A stretch of DNA of 64,000 nucleotides from Trissonchulus latispiculum (taxonomy: Eukaryota; Nematoda; Enoplea; Enoplida; Ironidae). The translations under genes were made by a program, and so were the position numbers. The first letter of the stretch is position 1; the number at the start of each line of letters is the position of its first letter. A model generated the notes under the pieces. The model had not been told where the DNA came from. It was given only the letters and a program-made list of their open reading frames with translations, and ran no database searches. The stretch is from assembly GCA_030248195.1 (NCBI GenBank), contig JASAND010011259.1:1-64000 (forward strand), read 5' to 3'. Positions 33,146-45,000 of this stretch are shown here, one piece after another.

Positions 33146-34009
33146 TTAATAAAAGGCAGCTGCGCTGGCAAAAATCGAAATTCATTTTTCGAAGCGTTCA
33201 TGAACACTGAAATTTAAACCATCTATGGATATCCAACAGTAATTCCGATACAGAACCGTATATATAAAGAGAAATTGAGGGCTTATTTATGAAGGTACAT
33301 GATGTGCGCGTGGGCGCATCCAGGATTTGACAAAAAGAGTTATTCTGGGCACTGAAGAAATGTAGTGAAAGTTATGCAGGAAGATAACCGACTTTATCAG
33401 AAGTAATCTGCCGACAACCGGTTGTGGCACTTTTTCTAGTTTCAACTAAAATTCCTACCCAACACCCGATAGTTCAAAACAATAGGGTGTCGTTTTTGTC
33501 ATTTGGATAAGAGCCAGTTATCAAAAATTATGAAGGTTTTATCAAAAACTGCTGCAAAACAATTGTTTGTTTCCCACAAGGAACACTGTTCGATAGGTGC
33601 GAATGTTCTAGTACTTTCAGGTTTAAAAGGAACTAAGTTTACCGTAAAATATTAAATCCAAAGTAATTTTAATACTGTAAAAACACAGCACTAATACTAC
33701 AGCAACATCAATTAAGCCCCATTTTGGTGACAGTACGCTTTCGCTTATTTACAAAACTATATTCACGTTTCCTTTGTAAACCTTTAGTACTTCTCAGCTT
33801 TTCAATTTTTACAAGGCATCAGAGTTTCAAACTTGAGACTTCTTCTCGGTTCTTTACAGAGATAGAAGATGGTGGATACTCAGCGCTATTTACACGAATT
33901 AAAGCACAACCACAAACATAACACATTGCGTTGTCTGCAAGTTTTGAAGCAACAACACTAGAATAAGAAATAGAATGCATTTACATCATTGGGAAGACCT
34001 ACAATACTA
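33146..34009. other. No gene recognised
   Basis: Moderately AT-rich single-copy-looking DNA. No repeat boundaries or convincing frames. Confidence 0.4.
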
Positions 34010-34214
34010 CAGTCACCATGCGTGTGTGGAGGCGAATCGGGGAGGTGTGCCAAGACAGCACTTTTCTGGTTTCGAAATTTGGATCAAATTTTAGATTTTT
34101 GAATAAAGTTTACGTCGAAGAACAGAAAAACACTTTTGGAGAAGAACTACCCATCTGGGAAGGGGAAGGTCAGTGGATTACAGTCAGTCTCCTTGCACAT
34201 GCAGCACGCAACAA
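34010..34214 (+). CDS. Candidate exon, unknown product
   Basis: An ~85-codon open frame that begins before the ATG at 34018 and ends near a strong donor (AAGT|gtaagt). It includes MRVWRRIGEVCQDSTFLVSK and EELPIWEGEGQWITVSLLA. The composition (tryptophans, glycines, acidic patches) is protein-like, in a region otherwise without features. Family not recognised; could be chance. Confidence 0.27.
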
Positions 34215-34229
34215 GTGTAAGTTGTAGCA

Positions 34230-36239
34230 CCGCCAGCAGTGCTCTCAGAGATTTGTATGCACACTAGCAGGCGAAGCTCCGAGTGAAGCGCACGAGTGAG
34301 TGGCCTTTACGAGGGCTTAGCCTGCAAGTGAGCTCACAAAATTCTCAAAATATGAATACAGACATATTGGTCAAAAATGTTAACAAAGTTCTGAGTTACA
34401 GAGGTATTCACTGAGTGTCTAAACGGTTATTGACAGAGACTGACAGAAAAATCAAACAGCATGTCGTTTGATAATAACAAAGGCTATGATGGCGAAGGCA
34501 ATAACAAGAGAAGAAAAGAAGGAAGACTGCAAAATTACGTGAACGAGAAAATAATGCTTCTCCAAACATGTAAATTAGCTTATCATCAGTTAAAACAGTC
34601 CCCTTACTGCTTACTAGACCGAGTAGAGGTCCGTCCAATTGTTTTAAAAAATAAGTGGACACTAAGACCGTTGGCTACAACTAAATTGCGACCAAAAGCT
34701 TTCGCTTGCAGCAATCCGAGTCAGTACTGCTTTCTCCAAAGTTAAATTATCGATGCTTCATGAAAAACCTTCCCTGACAGCTTCATCAACTTCGACATTG
34801 GTCATCGAAACAACTACGAAATGATCGCATTTTCTTCAAATAGGCTGTTTCAAATGGAATGTGGCCCTTGGCGCGAGCTCGCCGTTTTGGAAGATATACT
34901 TTCAGGGAAAATAAACAAAAATTAAAGTTCAAAACTGAAAGCTAGTCTACCACTATAGTATTTCTACCAACTATAGTATTTCTTAGTTGTAAAGGAAAAA
35001 TAAAATAATTATCAAACGAATAAATTTAAATATCTGATTTGTAATTAGCAATTCATGAGAAGCGTTATTGTTGTAGATGCACGGTTACAATAAACTTTAA
35101 TCTTCATTCTTTATTCATAGAATTAGAAAATCACGAGCTTAAACCAAACTAATCAGGCCCTGCAGCTGCATTGATTTTACACAAGGCTAGTGTCCAGCTG
35201 GGTGCTAGCTACAGTAATCTGCTTACTACCAACACTACAAAGAAGTCAAATGAACAAAACTCTTTAACAGATGAGGTATGCTTTATTTATAGCCACCAAG
35301 TCTTAATATTTTATTACTCCCAGACGTTCCGACAATTGCCTGAATAGGGTAATGGTAATACCCACTTTAGTTAAAATCCCAATTATAGCCTTGGTTCAGA
35401 TAAAACCAGCTTGGAAATAAGGCCGATGGCGCTCCCTTGATAAGAAAATTAAGGGCCTTCGTTAGGCGGTCAAGAAGAGCACTCAACAAAACTGTTAGAT
35501 CTAAGAAAACGGACAGGTATATTTCTATGAATAGCTACTTCCTTCCGTTCACTTTTCATTAAAGTATTCGCTTCAGTTGACAGGAAATTAAGCGCATTGT
35601 CTGAATTAAAAACTGTTTGAGTCAAAATGAGTAATGACTTTCGTGTTTACGCAGTCTATCACAGTAGTTTTTATTGAAAAAACTACTACTTCTGAGTTCT
35701 GACAAAAGTAGCTACAATGGCTAGTGTTTGCTAATCCAGCAAAATAAATGAAAAATAACAATTCAACCCAATTTTAAAATTTTCGAGCATCCCCAGTTCC
35801 AAGTTCTTGTACGTTGACTGAAATCAGTGCAAATTCACATAAACTTTAATGAAAGCAGTAACTGGAATTAGCAGTTTCCGTTATGCGCTCAATGATTAAA
35901 TGGTCAAACTCAATGTCGCTCAATTTTACCGACCACTGAAGTAACATCTTTCTTTCTCTAAATTAATGTAATGAAGATTGATATGATTATCTTCGACATT
36001 GTTTTTTCAAGTAATTACTCAAAACTGAATTAAAAGATAACCGTTGCGGATAAATTAGCATCCCTAAAGACGATGGCCGGGCGGAAGTCGGATGTAAATT
36101 CTGTCTTCAAGCTATCACCAGCCTAGTCTAGATTATTTTTGAGCTAATGCGGGAGCTACGACGGAAATTGAATTCAGTTAGTACAGTTTATGCTGACATT
36201 GAGTATTACTATACAGTGGGGTCACCGTGTTTGACTTCT
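34230..36239. other. No gene recognised
   Basis: AT-rich. An open frame at 34461-34745 (+) lacks domain features. Nothing else stood out. Confidence 0.4.
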
Positions 36240-37777
36240 GGGGCCGACGTTATAAAAATGGGGTTACGGCTAACCCGGGTTAAGTCCATTTTGGGGTTAT
36301 CCCCGAAATTTTGGGGTTAGGTTAACCCTTGGGGTTAACCCTGTATTATAAAGCATTTTTCGGGTTAGGTTAAGTTAACCCGGTTATCTTATGAGTTAAC
36401 CCCGATTTTAACACCAATTAGTTCATGCAATCAGCCAACTCAGCCAGCAAGGATTTAACCCGGTTATTTTTGGGGTTAACCCCATTTTTAACCCCAGTGT
36501 AAAGATTTGGCCCCGAGGACTAGATAAAGGGCAGCCAAATAACTTTACCGGGGTGCTGTGCGCTATAGACTGGATACGCAACCCGGACTGGAGATTATTT
36601 TCCAGGCCGACCTCGACAAGCCTCGCCAATTAGGAACACCAATTATTCGTGAAACCTAACTCACTCCCACTACGTTACCCCAAAACCTAAGCCTTAGATA
36701 CCCTACTTACCGAACTAAAACAACTAAACCTTAGCTATAAAACACTAGGCCAAGTGGCCGTGATACAATATTTAATATAGAATTGGAGGGGGGACTTACA
36801 GATTGTTGATCCAAGGAATACAGGAAAATATCATGTAGCATAAAATATCCAATAATAGAATGCAGTGAATATAACTGGCCCCGATAGCAGATTTTGGGTG
36901 ACCCCCACCCAGCCTATCACCAGATTGGGTGGTCTTTACTTGTCTAACCCGACGTTCAAGACACTAGGGGACCCCAAAAATCCAGTAAAGAAAACAGGAA
37001 ATAGCATATAATTTATACCAGAGAGACTCGAAAAAAACCGACTGTCCAAAGTAAGCGCAAACATAAGACTGACTGGCCCTTTTAAAAGTAACGAAAGAAC
37101 GTGCAATCACGCGATCACACGTGACTTGGCCAGCCAATCAAATTTTAGATAGACTTTTGAGAGAATTTCGAAACCAAAATGACAAATTGCTGATCTATCT
37201 TCGGAAAAACACATACAGTTACATTATTTCAAACACCAATTATAAACTATCGGGGCAATTTTGATAAAAACGAGATACATAAGTTCGGACTAATTTTTGA
37301 TGGAGAGTCTTTTTGAATAATAATAAAATATGACAGTAGGGCATCACCGCCCTACTGTACACCAGTCTTTATTTTTTAACCCTTTTCATGAAAGCTAGAA
37401 ATGATAAATTTGAAGTGAAAATGAAGTTCAGAAAATGCCACCACGAAGAAAAGCAATATGAAAAATGTATTTCACTTAATTTTCAAAAATTTCGAAATTA
37501 GTTTTTTCATCCAATCTCAACCGGGTTGACTGCTAACCCTCCTCACTGAGGAGGGTTGAGATTTGCAGGATTTAACCCCAATTTTAACCCGGGTTTCAAA
37601 CCCAGGTTTGGTTATAACATTGGGTTAAGGGTTAACCCTAAACCTAACCCTAACCCCATTAGCGAAACCCGGGTTTTGCTGACCCCATTTTTATAACATT
37701 GGGTTAGGGTTGATAACCCGGTTTCTAACCCGGGTTAGAAACGTAACCGGGTTAAGTCGCTTTATAACATCGGCCCC
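36240..37777. mobile_element. GGGGCC-ended fold-back element A, with an insertion
   Basis: Starts GGGGCCGACGTTATAAAAAT and ends TTTATAACATCGGCCCC. Arms are rich in AACCCGGGTTA and TTAACCCC. Without the insertion at 36498-37361 it is about 670 bp, like element C. Confidence 0.8.
36498..37361. mobile_element. Candidate solo LTR inside element A
   Basis: 864 bp starting TGTAAAGATTTGG and ending CTACTGTACA (TG...CA), flanked by CCAG at 36494-36497 and 37362-37365. Uninterrupted element C lacks this segment at the matching place. Ends and small duplication fit a solo LTR, but no partner LTR or internal domain is present. Confidence 0.5.
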
Positions 37778-37778
37778 T

Positions 37779-39919
37779 GGGGCCAGTCCTATCAAAACGG
37801 GGTTAAGCTTAACCCGGGTTAGGCCCTATTTTGGGGTTAACCCCAAAATTTCAGGGTTGGGTTAACCCTGGGGTTAACCCGGTCCAATCAAACAATTTTG
37901 AGGTTGGGTTAAGCTAACCCGGGTTAGCGCAAACCCGGGTTTGGGTTAACCCTGTTTTCTCTTAAAGGCTGCTAGTGCCCGTTGATGAACTGTTTGGTAT
38001 TCCTATGTTGCGCGTGATTGTTTTTCAAAAATTCTTCTTGCTTTACGCAATTTTCATACGATGATTTTCACATCTTGAAACTGATTATTTTATTGCATGT
38101 TTCCCGCTTTATCGTTCATCACGTGACAGTTATATCATATTTTTAATAAAAGGAGGCTTAGATGTACCATTTCTTGGGTTTGGGGATGGTACTCGATCAA
38201 TTTTTTTTTAAATTTAGCAATGCTCTGTTGTCTATGTACGATTTGTTGACAAGGCCGAAATCGTGTTGCTATATCGGGGCGTCAAAATTGATCGAAATCG
38301 AAGGGGCGACAAAACTGATAAATCATGCTGAAATGTGTCAAAATTAGCCCTACTTGTTGCTTAATATAGACCTTATTGTCATAGGTTAACACGGGGGTAT
38401 GGAGTAGAAACCTTCACGGGCCTGGATTTACAGGCCGGCCCGGTCCGGCCCCCTCTTATAATTGCCATCCTGTATGTTGTTGTCATAAAAATGCAATTTT
38501 TACAAAAAACCTCCAAATTTTTTTCTAGCGATTGTGGAGCATTTAGTACGCAAGCCAGACGGTTACCACTTAGCTGATCTGTTCGACACAGAAATAACTC
38601 GGGATCCTTTTTAAGTTAACCGATTGCCAGATGAAACATAAAAGTGCCAGATGAAACCATGCCCGACTTTCGTGAATCACATTACAGCAAGGAAGAGTAA
38701 CGAGTTTAAATAGTATCGTTGAAAAGTATCAGCAATCAAGGAACGAGTAACCGCATAGAAACAAATTTTCGAAGAAACGTCGGTGAAGCCTTTTGCTTCC
38801 TGTTACATTTCTGGTCTAAATAATTTTAGTCAGTTGTTCAAGGCAAAAACCGCAAAATACCCGCGCTGGCCTGCGAGTAGGCCCAATTTCTATTACCCAC
38901 GGGTAACCGCAGATACCCGCGGCCCACTTACAACTCTGGATGCGACCCTATGTTAACCCTTTCATGTCTGAATTTCATCAGGACTAACAGTTGAAAATGA
39001 TCAATTTTACATTTTTGGCTGCCATTTGCATTTCGAATGTAAGTATTAGAATGTCCCCGATGCACCCAGAAAAAGTTGGAAGCCGTCAAACTCAAAATTT
39101 TTTCTGCAGCTAGAAATTACCTTTTCAAATACGGTTGTTTGTTGTATTCTGGTTCGCTTCAATTATTTATGTTTCAAAAAGAATGGCAATTTTTATGGCA
39201 ATTTATAAGCTCTATATAATATTTCAGTCAGAAAACGCTTCATTTAAGAAATGAGATATAAAAATCATATGCTAATTCCACAAAAAACAATTTGATGATG
39301 ATTTTGGAATCAAACAATGATCAAACAATGATTTTGGAAAACAAAGAAGCGTGGCGAGCAAAAAACGCCTAAATGAAGAAAACAGACTCAAATATAACTC
39401 AATATATATAATATGTACATATACAGCTATGTACAGCTAAACTTGTTATTAAAGGGCAATAAGCATACATTTTAATTACGGATGGGCCATATGGCCCAAG
39501 TGGTTATTTTCACATCTTATTTTTGGGACAGGGTCCAGTTACCGGTTGGCTGTCTGGGCATTTGCTCCTTTTTTTCTTCAACGCGTCCACTCAAATATCA
39601 TATATAATATAAAGAAATCAACACAATTGAACTTATCCCAAAATGTAAACCCGGATTAAGGACTTAACCCACCTAGGTGAGGAGGGTTAAGTTTAGGCCG
39701 GTTTAACCCCATTTTAACCCCGATTTCTAAACCCGGGTTTAATGATAGGATTGGGGTTAGCGCTAACCCCAAAACAACCCGTTAACCCCGATGTGAAACC
39801 CGGGTTAAGCAAACCCGGGTTAACCTAAGTTTTGATAGGAGGGGGTTTGGGTTACTAACCCATTTTTAACCCGGGTTAGTGAGTTAACCCGGGTTAAGAA
39901 CATTGATAGGACCGGCCCC
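37779..39919. mobile_element. GGGGCC-ended fold-back element B, long core
   Basis: Starts GGGGCCAGTCCTATCAAAAC and ends TGATAGGACCGGCCCC. Arms are TTAACCC-rich as in A, but the end variant reads CCTATC instead of TTATAA. The 1.6-kb core (about 37970-39640) is unrelated to A and C and has no clear coding frame. Confidence 0.72.
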
Positions 39920-39920
39920 T

Positions 39921-40590
39921 GGGGCCGATGTTATAAAAATGGGGTTAAGGCTAACCCGGGTTAAGTCCATTTTTGGGTTAACCCCGAAATTTTGGGGTTA
40001 GGTTAACCCTTGGGGTTAACCCTATATTATAAAGCATTTTTCGGGTTAGGTTAAGTTAACCCGGTTATCCTATGAGTTAACCCCGATTTTAACCCCAATT
40101 AGCTCATACAATCAGCTAACTCAGCTAGCAAGGATTTAACCCGGTTATTTTTGGGGTTAACCCCATTTTTAACCCCAATCTTCATTTTTGATCCCTTTTC
40201 ATGAAAGCTGGAAATGATAACTTTGAAGTAAAAATGAAGTTCAGAAAATGACATCACGAAGAAAAGCAATATGAAAAATGTATTCCACTTAATTTTCAAA
40301 AATTTCTAAGTTAGTTTTTTAACCCAATCTCATCCGGGTTAACTGCTAACCCCCCTCACTGAGGAGGGTTGAGATTTGGCGTATTTAACCCCGATTTTAA
40401 CCCGTGTTTCAAACCCAGGTTTGGTTATAACATTGGGTTAAGGGTTAGCCCTAACCCTAACCCTAACCCCTCTAGCGAAACCCGGGTTTCGCTAACCCCA
40501 TTTTTATAACATTGGGTTAGGGTTGATAACCCGGTCTCTAACCCGGGTTAGAGATTTAACCGGGTTAAATCGCTTTATAACATCGGCCCC
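39921..40590. mobile_element. GGGGCC-ended fold-back element C
   Basis: 670 bp, GGGGCCGATGTTATAAAAAT to TTTATAACATCGGCCCC. Contains three telomere-like CCCTAA units at about 40450-40468. Confidence 0.82.
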
Positions 40591-40591
40591 T

Positions 40592-41274
40592 GGGGGCCGA
40601 TGTTATATTAAAGCTATTTAACCCGGTTAAATCGCTAACCCGGGTTAGAGACCGGTTTATAAACCCTAACCCAATAGTATAAAAACGGGGTTAGCGAAAC
40701 CCGGGTTTCGCTAGAGGGGTAAGGGCTAGGGTTAGAGTTAACCCTTAACCCAGTGTTATAACAAAACCTGGGTTTCAAACCCGGGTTAAAGTCGGGGTTA
40801 AATCAAGCAAATCTCAACCCTCCTCAGTGAGGAGGGTTAGAAGTTAACCCGGATTAGGTTTTAGATAAAAAACCAATGGAAAAGTTTTTGAAGACTTGCT
40901 TTTGTTGGTGAAAATACAATTTTCACATTGCTTTTCTTCGTCGTAGACTTTTTTGAACTTCATTTTTGCTACAACTTTATTATTTGCAGTTTCGTGAAAA
41001 GGGCTAAAATTGAAGACTGGGGGTTAGAAATGGGGTTAACCCTAAAAATAACCGGGTTAAATCTTCGCTAGCTGAGTCCGCTGCTTCCTTGTTCTAATTG
41101 GGGTTAAAAGTGGGGTTAGCTCTAGGGATAACCGGGTTAAGTTAACCTAACCCCAAAATGCTTTATAATATTAGGTTAACCCCAAGGGTTAACCTAACCC
41201 TAAAATTTCCGGGTTAACCCAAAATGGACTTAACCCGGGTTGGAATTAACCCCGTTTTTATAAGATCGGCCCCC
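40592..41274. mobile_element. GGGGCC-ended fold-back element D, inverted relative to C
   Basis: 683 bp, in opposite orientation to C: its left half matches the complement of C's right half and its right end (TTTTTATAAGATCGGCCCC) the complement of C's left end. C and D together form a 1.35-kb palindrome with one T between them. Confidence 0.8.
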
Positions 41275-41789
41275 TTTTGACAAACGAGGCTTCTTGCAAC
41301 AACCACCTTTTGGGCCAGCTTTCGCAAATGCTTTCTGACAATAAGATCTGAGCAAATCTCCGTTCTGACCAATCCGTTGAATCAGTTGGATCACATAAAT
41401 TGAACTTTAAAGTACAGTAATCTTGACCATGATGAACTCCATTTAGGCAAAGCATACAAGAACAAAGACTCAATGCTAAAAAAATTGGAAATGCCGTGTG
41501 AACCAAACAATTTCGACAAACAAATCACTATTGCAACATAAAGGTAAAGGTAAAGTGACCCCTGGAGAGAACTCCAACCTACAGAAGGTTATAGGGTGCC
41601 GGTGCTTATCTCCGGATTCACAGCCCGAAGCCAGGAGCGACAACTCTAATGTTGACTACATATTTGAAACTACTATTGCAACATAACTACATTAATTTTC
41701 GTGTTTCTCGAAGCGAGCTACTTTAAACTAAATATAACCAGTTAGCAGGACCAGCAGCCAACACTAAATATATTGCTGACTCCATTCTA

Positions 41790-42042
41790 TATCATCAGAA
41801 GTAACCACATGGGTATTTGGAAATACAAAATTCAGCTACCCAGTCAACCATTATTTAACACTTGTTTGATTAAAGACAGCAGTTTAGTTAAAGCACTGGC
41901 CGTGCCAGGCAATCTTAAGATTGCCGAAACTTTAAGGGATAAAATTATAATTAGTTCCACAGAGCTTAGGATCGACTTACATAGTTGCGATGGTGAAGAA
42001 CTTCTGTTATCGTCTTCTCTCAGAATTAGCAAGATAAAGTAA
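41790..42042 (+). CDS. Candidate terminal exon, unknown product
   Basis: Open frame after acceptor tatcatcag, including MGIWKYKIQLPSQPLFNTCL and AVPGNLKIAETLRDKIIISS, ending in TAA at 42040-42042. Looks protein-like but has no recognised domain and no partner exon that I could find. Confidence 0.22.
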
Positions 42043-42049
42043 AGAGTTG

Positions 42050-42712
42050 ACGTCTTAAAGCCCACTTCAAGCATTCGCTTAAATGTTATTCAAAAATAAA
42101 CTTTTCGTATCTGCATTTGTCTGTCTCAATTAACCGCAGTATAATATTAGCAGAGAATCGTAAAACATTAAAGACAATAGATCCAAATGGTAGAGTTGAA
42201 ATTCTAACAGAGTTTTAGAAATAAACTATGGCATATCATAACGATGCGTACTGTGAAGAGACAATAACAGATGTTTTGCAAATAAAACATCTGGCATGTA
42301 GAGTTTGCAGCAAGGAAGGTCCTCCTACTGCCTGTGCTGGAAACTGTCATTGCTGTTGTGTCCCGTGTTGGCGCACACTTCGAATTAGGTCAGTCAAGCC
42401 TCCAAGTTGGAATCTTCGACTGGTGGTGAGCCAATGAAGCGTTTGCATCCAAGCGTCAAGGAAATACAAGCTTCCCATAGTCCCAAGTACCAGGAAGGGA
42501 GTATGCTTTGAACGTCTATGAGAACGTTTTAGAACGTATTCTGAACAGTTTTAACCCTGATTTGTCAGTTGTCAGCCTTGCCCAGTTTGTGTCTGTACTA
42601 GGACATCAACTTTGAGTGTTTATTACACCCATACACTGGGCAAGATTGATCCCTTCCAGTTTTGTGAAACTATCAACCTCTGATAATGAGTGTATTGCAT
42701 GCGGGTACCTGC
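42050..42712. other. No gene recognised
   Basis: A cysteine-rich open frame at 42228-42437 (+) reads LACRVCSKEGPPTACAGNCH but has no partner exons that I could find. Confidence 0.3.
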
Positions 42713-43779
42713 CAGAGATGAAACCGGGTCACTAGTTCTTGACCCGTTGACCCGGTAGCCCTATGACCCGGTGACCCGGTAATTCGGTGCCCCGGTAATT
42801 TGAAATTTCAAATTTAGCGTAGGAAAAGTTAAAAGCTTGTATCTTGGGTGCTGTGAGTGTCCTTTGGAGGTTGTGGATATTTTTGGATTTTAACGTTGGT
42901 AAAAATTTATTCATTTTCTTAAACGTACGTCTGCAAAGGAAATGTAGTGAGTATATCAGAACATTCATGATTAATCACTTTGGACAATTTCCAGCTTGCT
43001 AAAACTAAATTGCTTTTTCAAATATTTTTGCCCAAGGTATTACTTCACCTGATCCTGATTAGTGCTTAAAATAAGTGTCATGATTTCATTCATTATTATT
43101 GTCATGGCAAATCTTATATAGTTTAGCCTGAAGGTTTCACTCCAGTTTAGGTTAAAATATTTTGCTTAGGACTAGGATTCAGGTAGTAGGCATACATACA
43201 TAGCCCAAAAAGGCGTCAGTGTACGAGTCCTTTATGAGAAATATTGTCGTTACATTAAAAAAACAAAAATCAAAAGATAAACCTCATATGTTTTTTTACT
43301 TAAAAGGTTCTTAGTGGTCACTTATATTTGAAATCTACACTGACTGATACTCGCCCAGACCGAGGGCAGCGGTGAAGAATTATTTGACAAGTTAGGCGGT
43401 GGACCTCAATAAATCTTTGGTTTTGCAAACAAGCATTGTCCGAATCTGAAGACACGTTTCACTGCTCTATGTATTAGATTCTAGCAATAATAGCTTCAAA
43501 ATTAGAAATAAAATCTGACAGGCAACGACAAATATTAGGAAGAAACTCCTGTTTCAATTTTAATTAATTAAGCATTTCAGTCGAAGTTCTTGAAACAAGT
43601 ATTGAAGCTTTCAGCTGGTAAAAGACTGCTAAAATTTCTACATAAATACGCTTTAACAGTAAAATATTTCCAGGACTGAAAACGTCGGGTCAAGAACGGG
43701 TCAGCGCTTCTGGCACAACTACTTGGTGACACGACCGGAAAACTGATCCGAACTGACCCGGCGACCCGGTTTCATCCTG
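42713..43779. mobile_element. Inverted-repeat element with GACCCGG arms
   Basis: Starts CAGAGATGAAACCGGGTC and ends GACCCGGTTTCATCCTG. Multiple GACCCGGT units lie in both arms. About 1.07 kb, no clear duplication, hAT-like CAG start. Confidence 0.65.
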
Positions 43780-44930
43780 ACAAAGGTGTCAAACTGTCAT
43801 TAATAGTTAGATTACATCTCTTACAGTCATCATCCTAGAATCCCTGTGGATTGAGGCTTTGACTGAGCTGGGGTAAACCGAATATCATGCTGGGCTTAGT
43901 TTATATAGCATTTTGGAGTTGTAACACTGTCAGATTCTTCATTTCTTTTGAGGTCGTACTCCCCTTACGTGCAGATATAGTTGCAGAAATTGCAATTATT
44001 GCCCGATTTCATTCAAATTTTCAGAAAATACATCGGGAATAATAATAAACGTCCTGTAGAAACGCCAGCTTCATAACATTCATGCACAGTGAGAAACAAA
44101 AATTTGACATTCTAGAACTATATACGGAAAATTATGCCCAGCGACTATAATCATTTTAAGCTTATTATGTGCTCTACAACTTTGCTTTTAGACGTTAGTC
44201 TCTAGCTCTTATCGTTTTTGAGCAGTGAATTTTTGAAACATTTTTCCTCGAAAATTGATTATTTTTGACACGATCTTGCTGAAAACAGGTTTTGTCTAAT
44301 TGGAGTATACACTACATGTGTAGACACATTTATACTCAACTTAAAGAGCTTCAAAAGAAGCACAAATTAGGTTAATTAGAGCACTGTACACTGAATAAGC
44401 CTAAAGTTCTGGGCGATTTGATTTTGATTTTTATACCGCCGGAGGCGGTATACTTGTAATGGGTTGACTCATCTGAATTCCTATGTTTTGCATGTAAATT
44501 GCTGGGCGCGGAAGATTTCCGCCCTATCTTCAACATATGTTCTAGTACGCAGGTTTTTTCTCCCAACAATTTTTCTATGATTTTGCAATTTCTAGAGCAT
44601 TGTTTTAATCGATCTACTCCATATTCTTTGCTCTGTAAATTGTTTTGCAAACGGTCACTGTTTTCCTTTTCTCATATTATTGAAAATCGGGCGTTATTTG
44701 CCTGTCACTTGATTGGCAGAGGTTTAACAAATCAATAAATAGCTAAACCTACAATTACAATTTTCTTGTGAAAAGATTGATCTTGCGCTTGCACTGTATT
44801 TGTTTCATTGGTGTTTGCTTTGCTTTAGAATTTAGATAAAATAAATTGTTTAATTATTAATTAATTAAACATGTAGATAAATTATAATTTTCTATCTCTC
44901 GGTTTAGAAGATAAATTTGTAGAGGTCAGA
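43780..44930. other. No gene recognised
   Basis: AT-rich. Contains a short GC hairpin TACCGCCGGAGGCGGTA at about 44434-44450. No convincing exon. Confidence 0.4.
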
Positions 44931-45000
44931 GTAGTGCAGTGGTTAGCGTGTTCGCTTGGCTCTGGTCCGGACACAGTTCGAATCCTTTTCTGGTATTATT
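44931..45000 (+). repeat. tRNA-derived short repeat (+ strand)
   Basis: AGTAGTGCAGTGGTTAGCGT as A-box region and CAGTTCGAATCCTTTTC as B-box region at tRNA-like spacing. Stems are poor. Confidence 0.5.

Noticed and set aside
40440..40475. Interstitial telomere
   Set aside because: Only three hexamers, embedded in TTAACCC-rich transposon arms; more likely part of the element.
41258..41506. - strand frame resembling a signal peptide followed by cysteines
   Set aside because: It has no ATG at its start (TTG) and its end runs into the terminal repeat of element D; the hydrophobic stretch is likely chance.
42228..42437. Cysteine-rich + strand frame (CRVCSKEGPPTACAGNCHCCC)
   Set aside because: Single short frame without partner exons or known motif spacing; too weak to call a gene.
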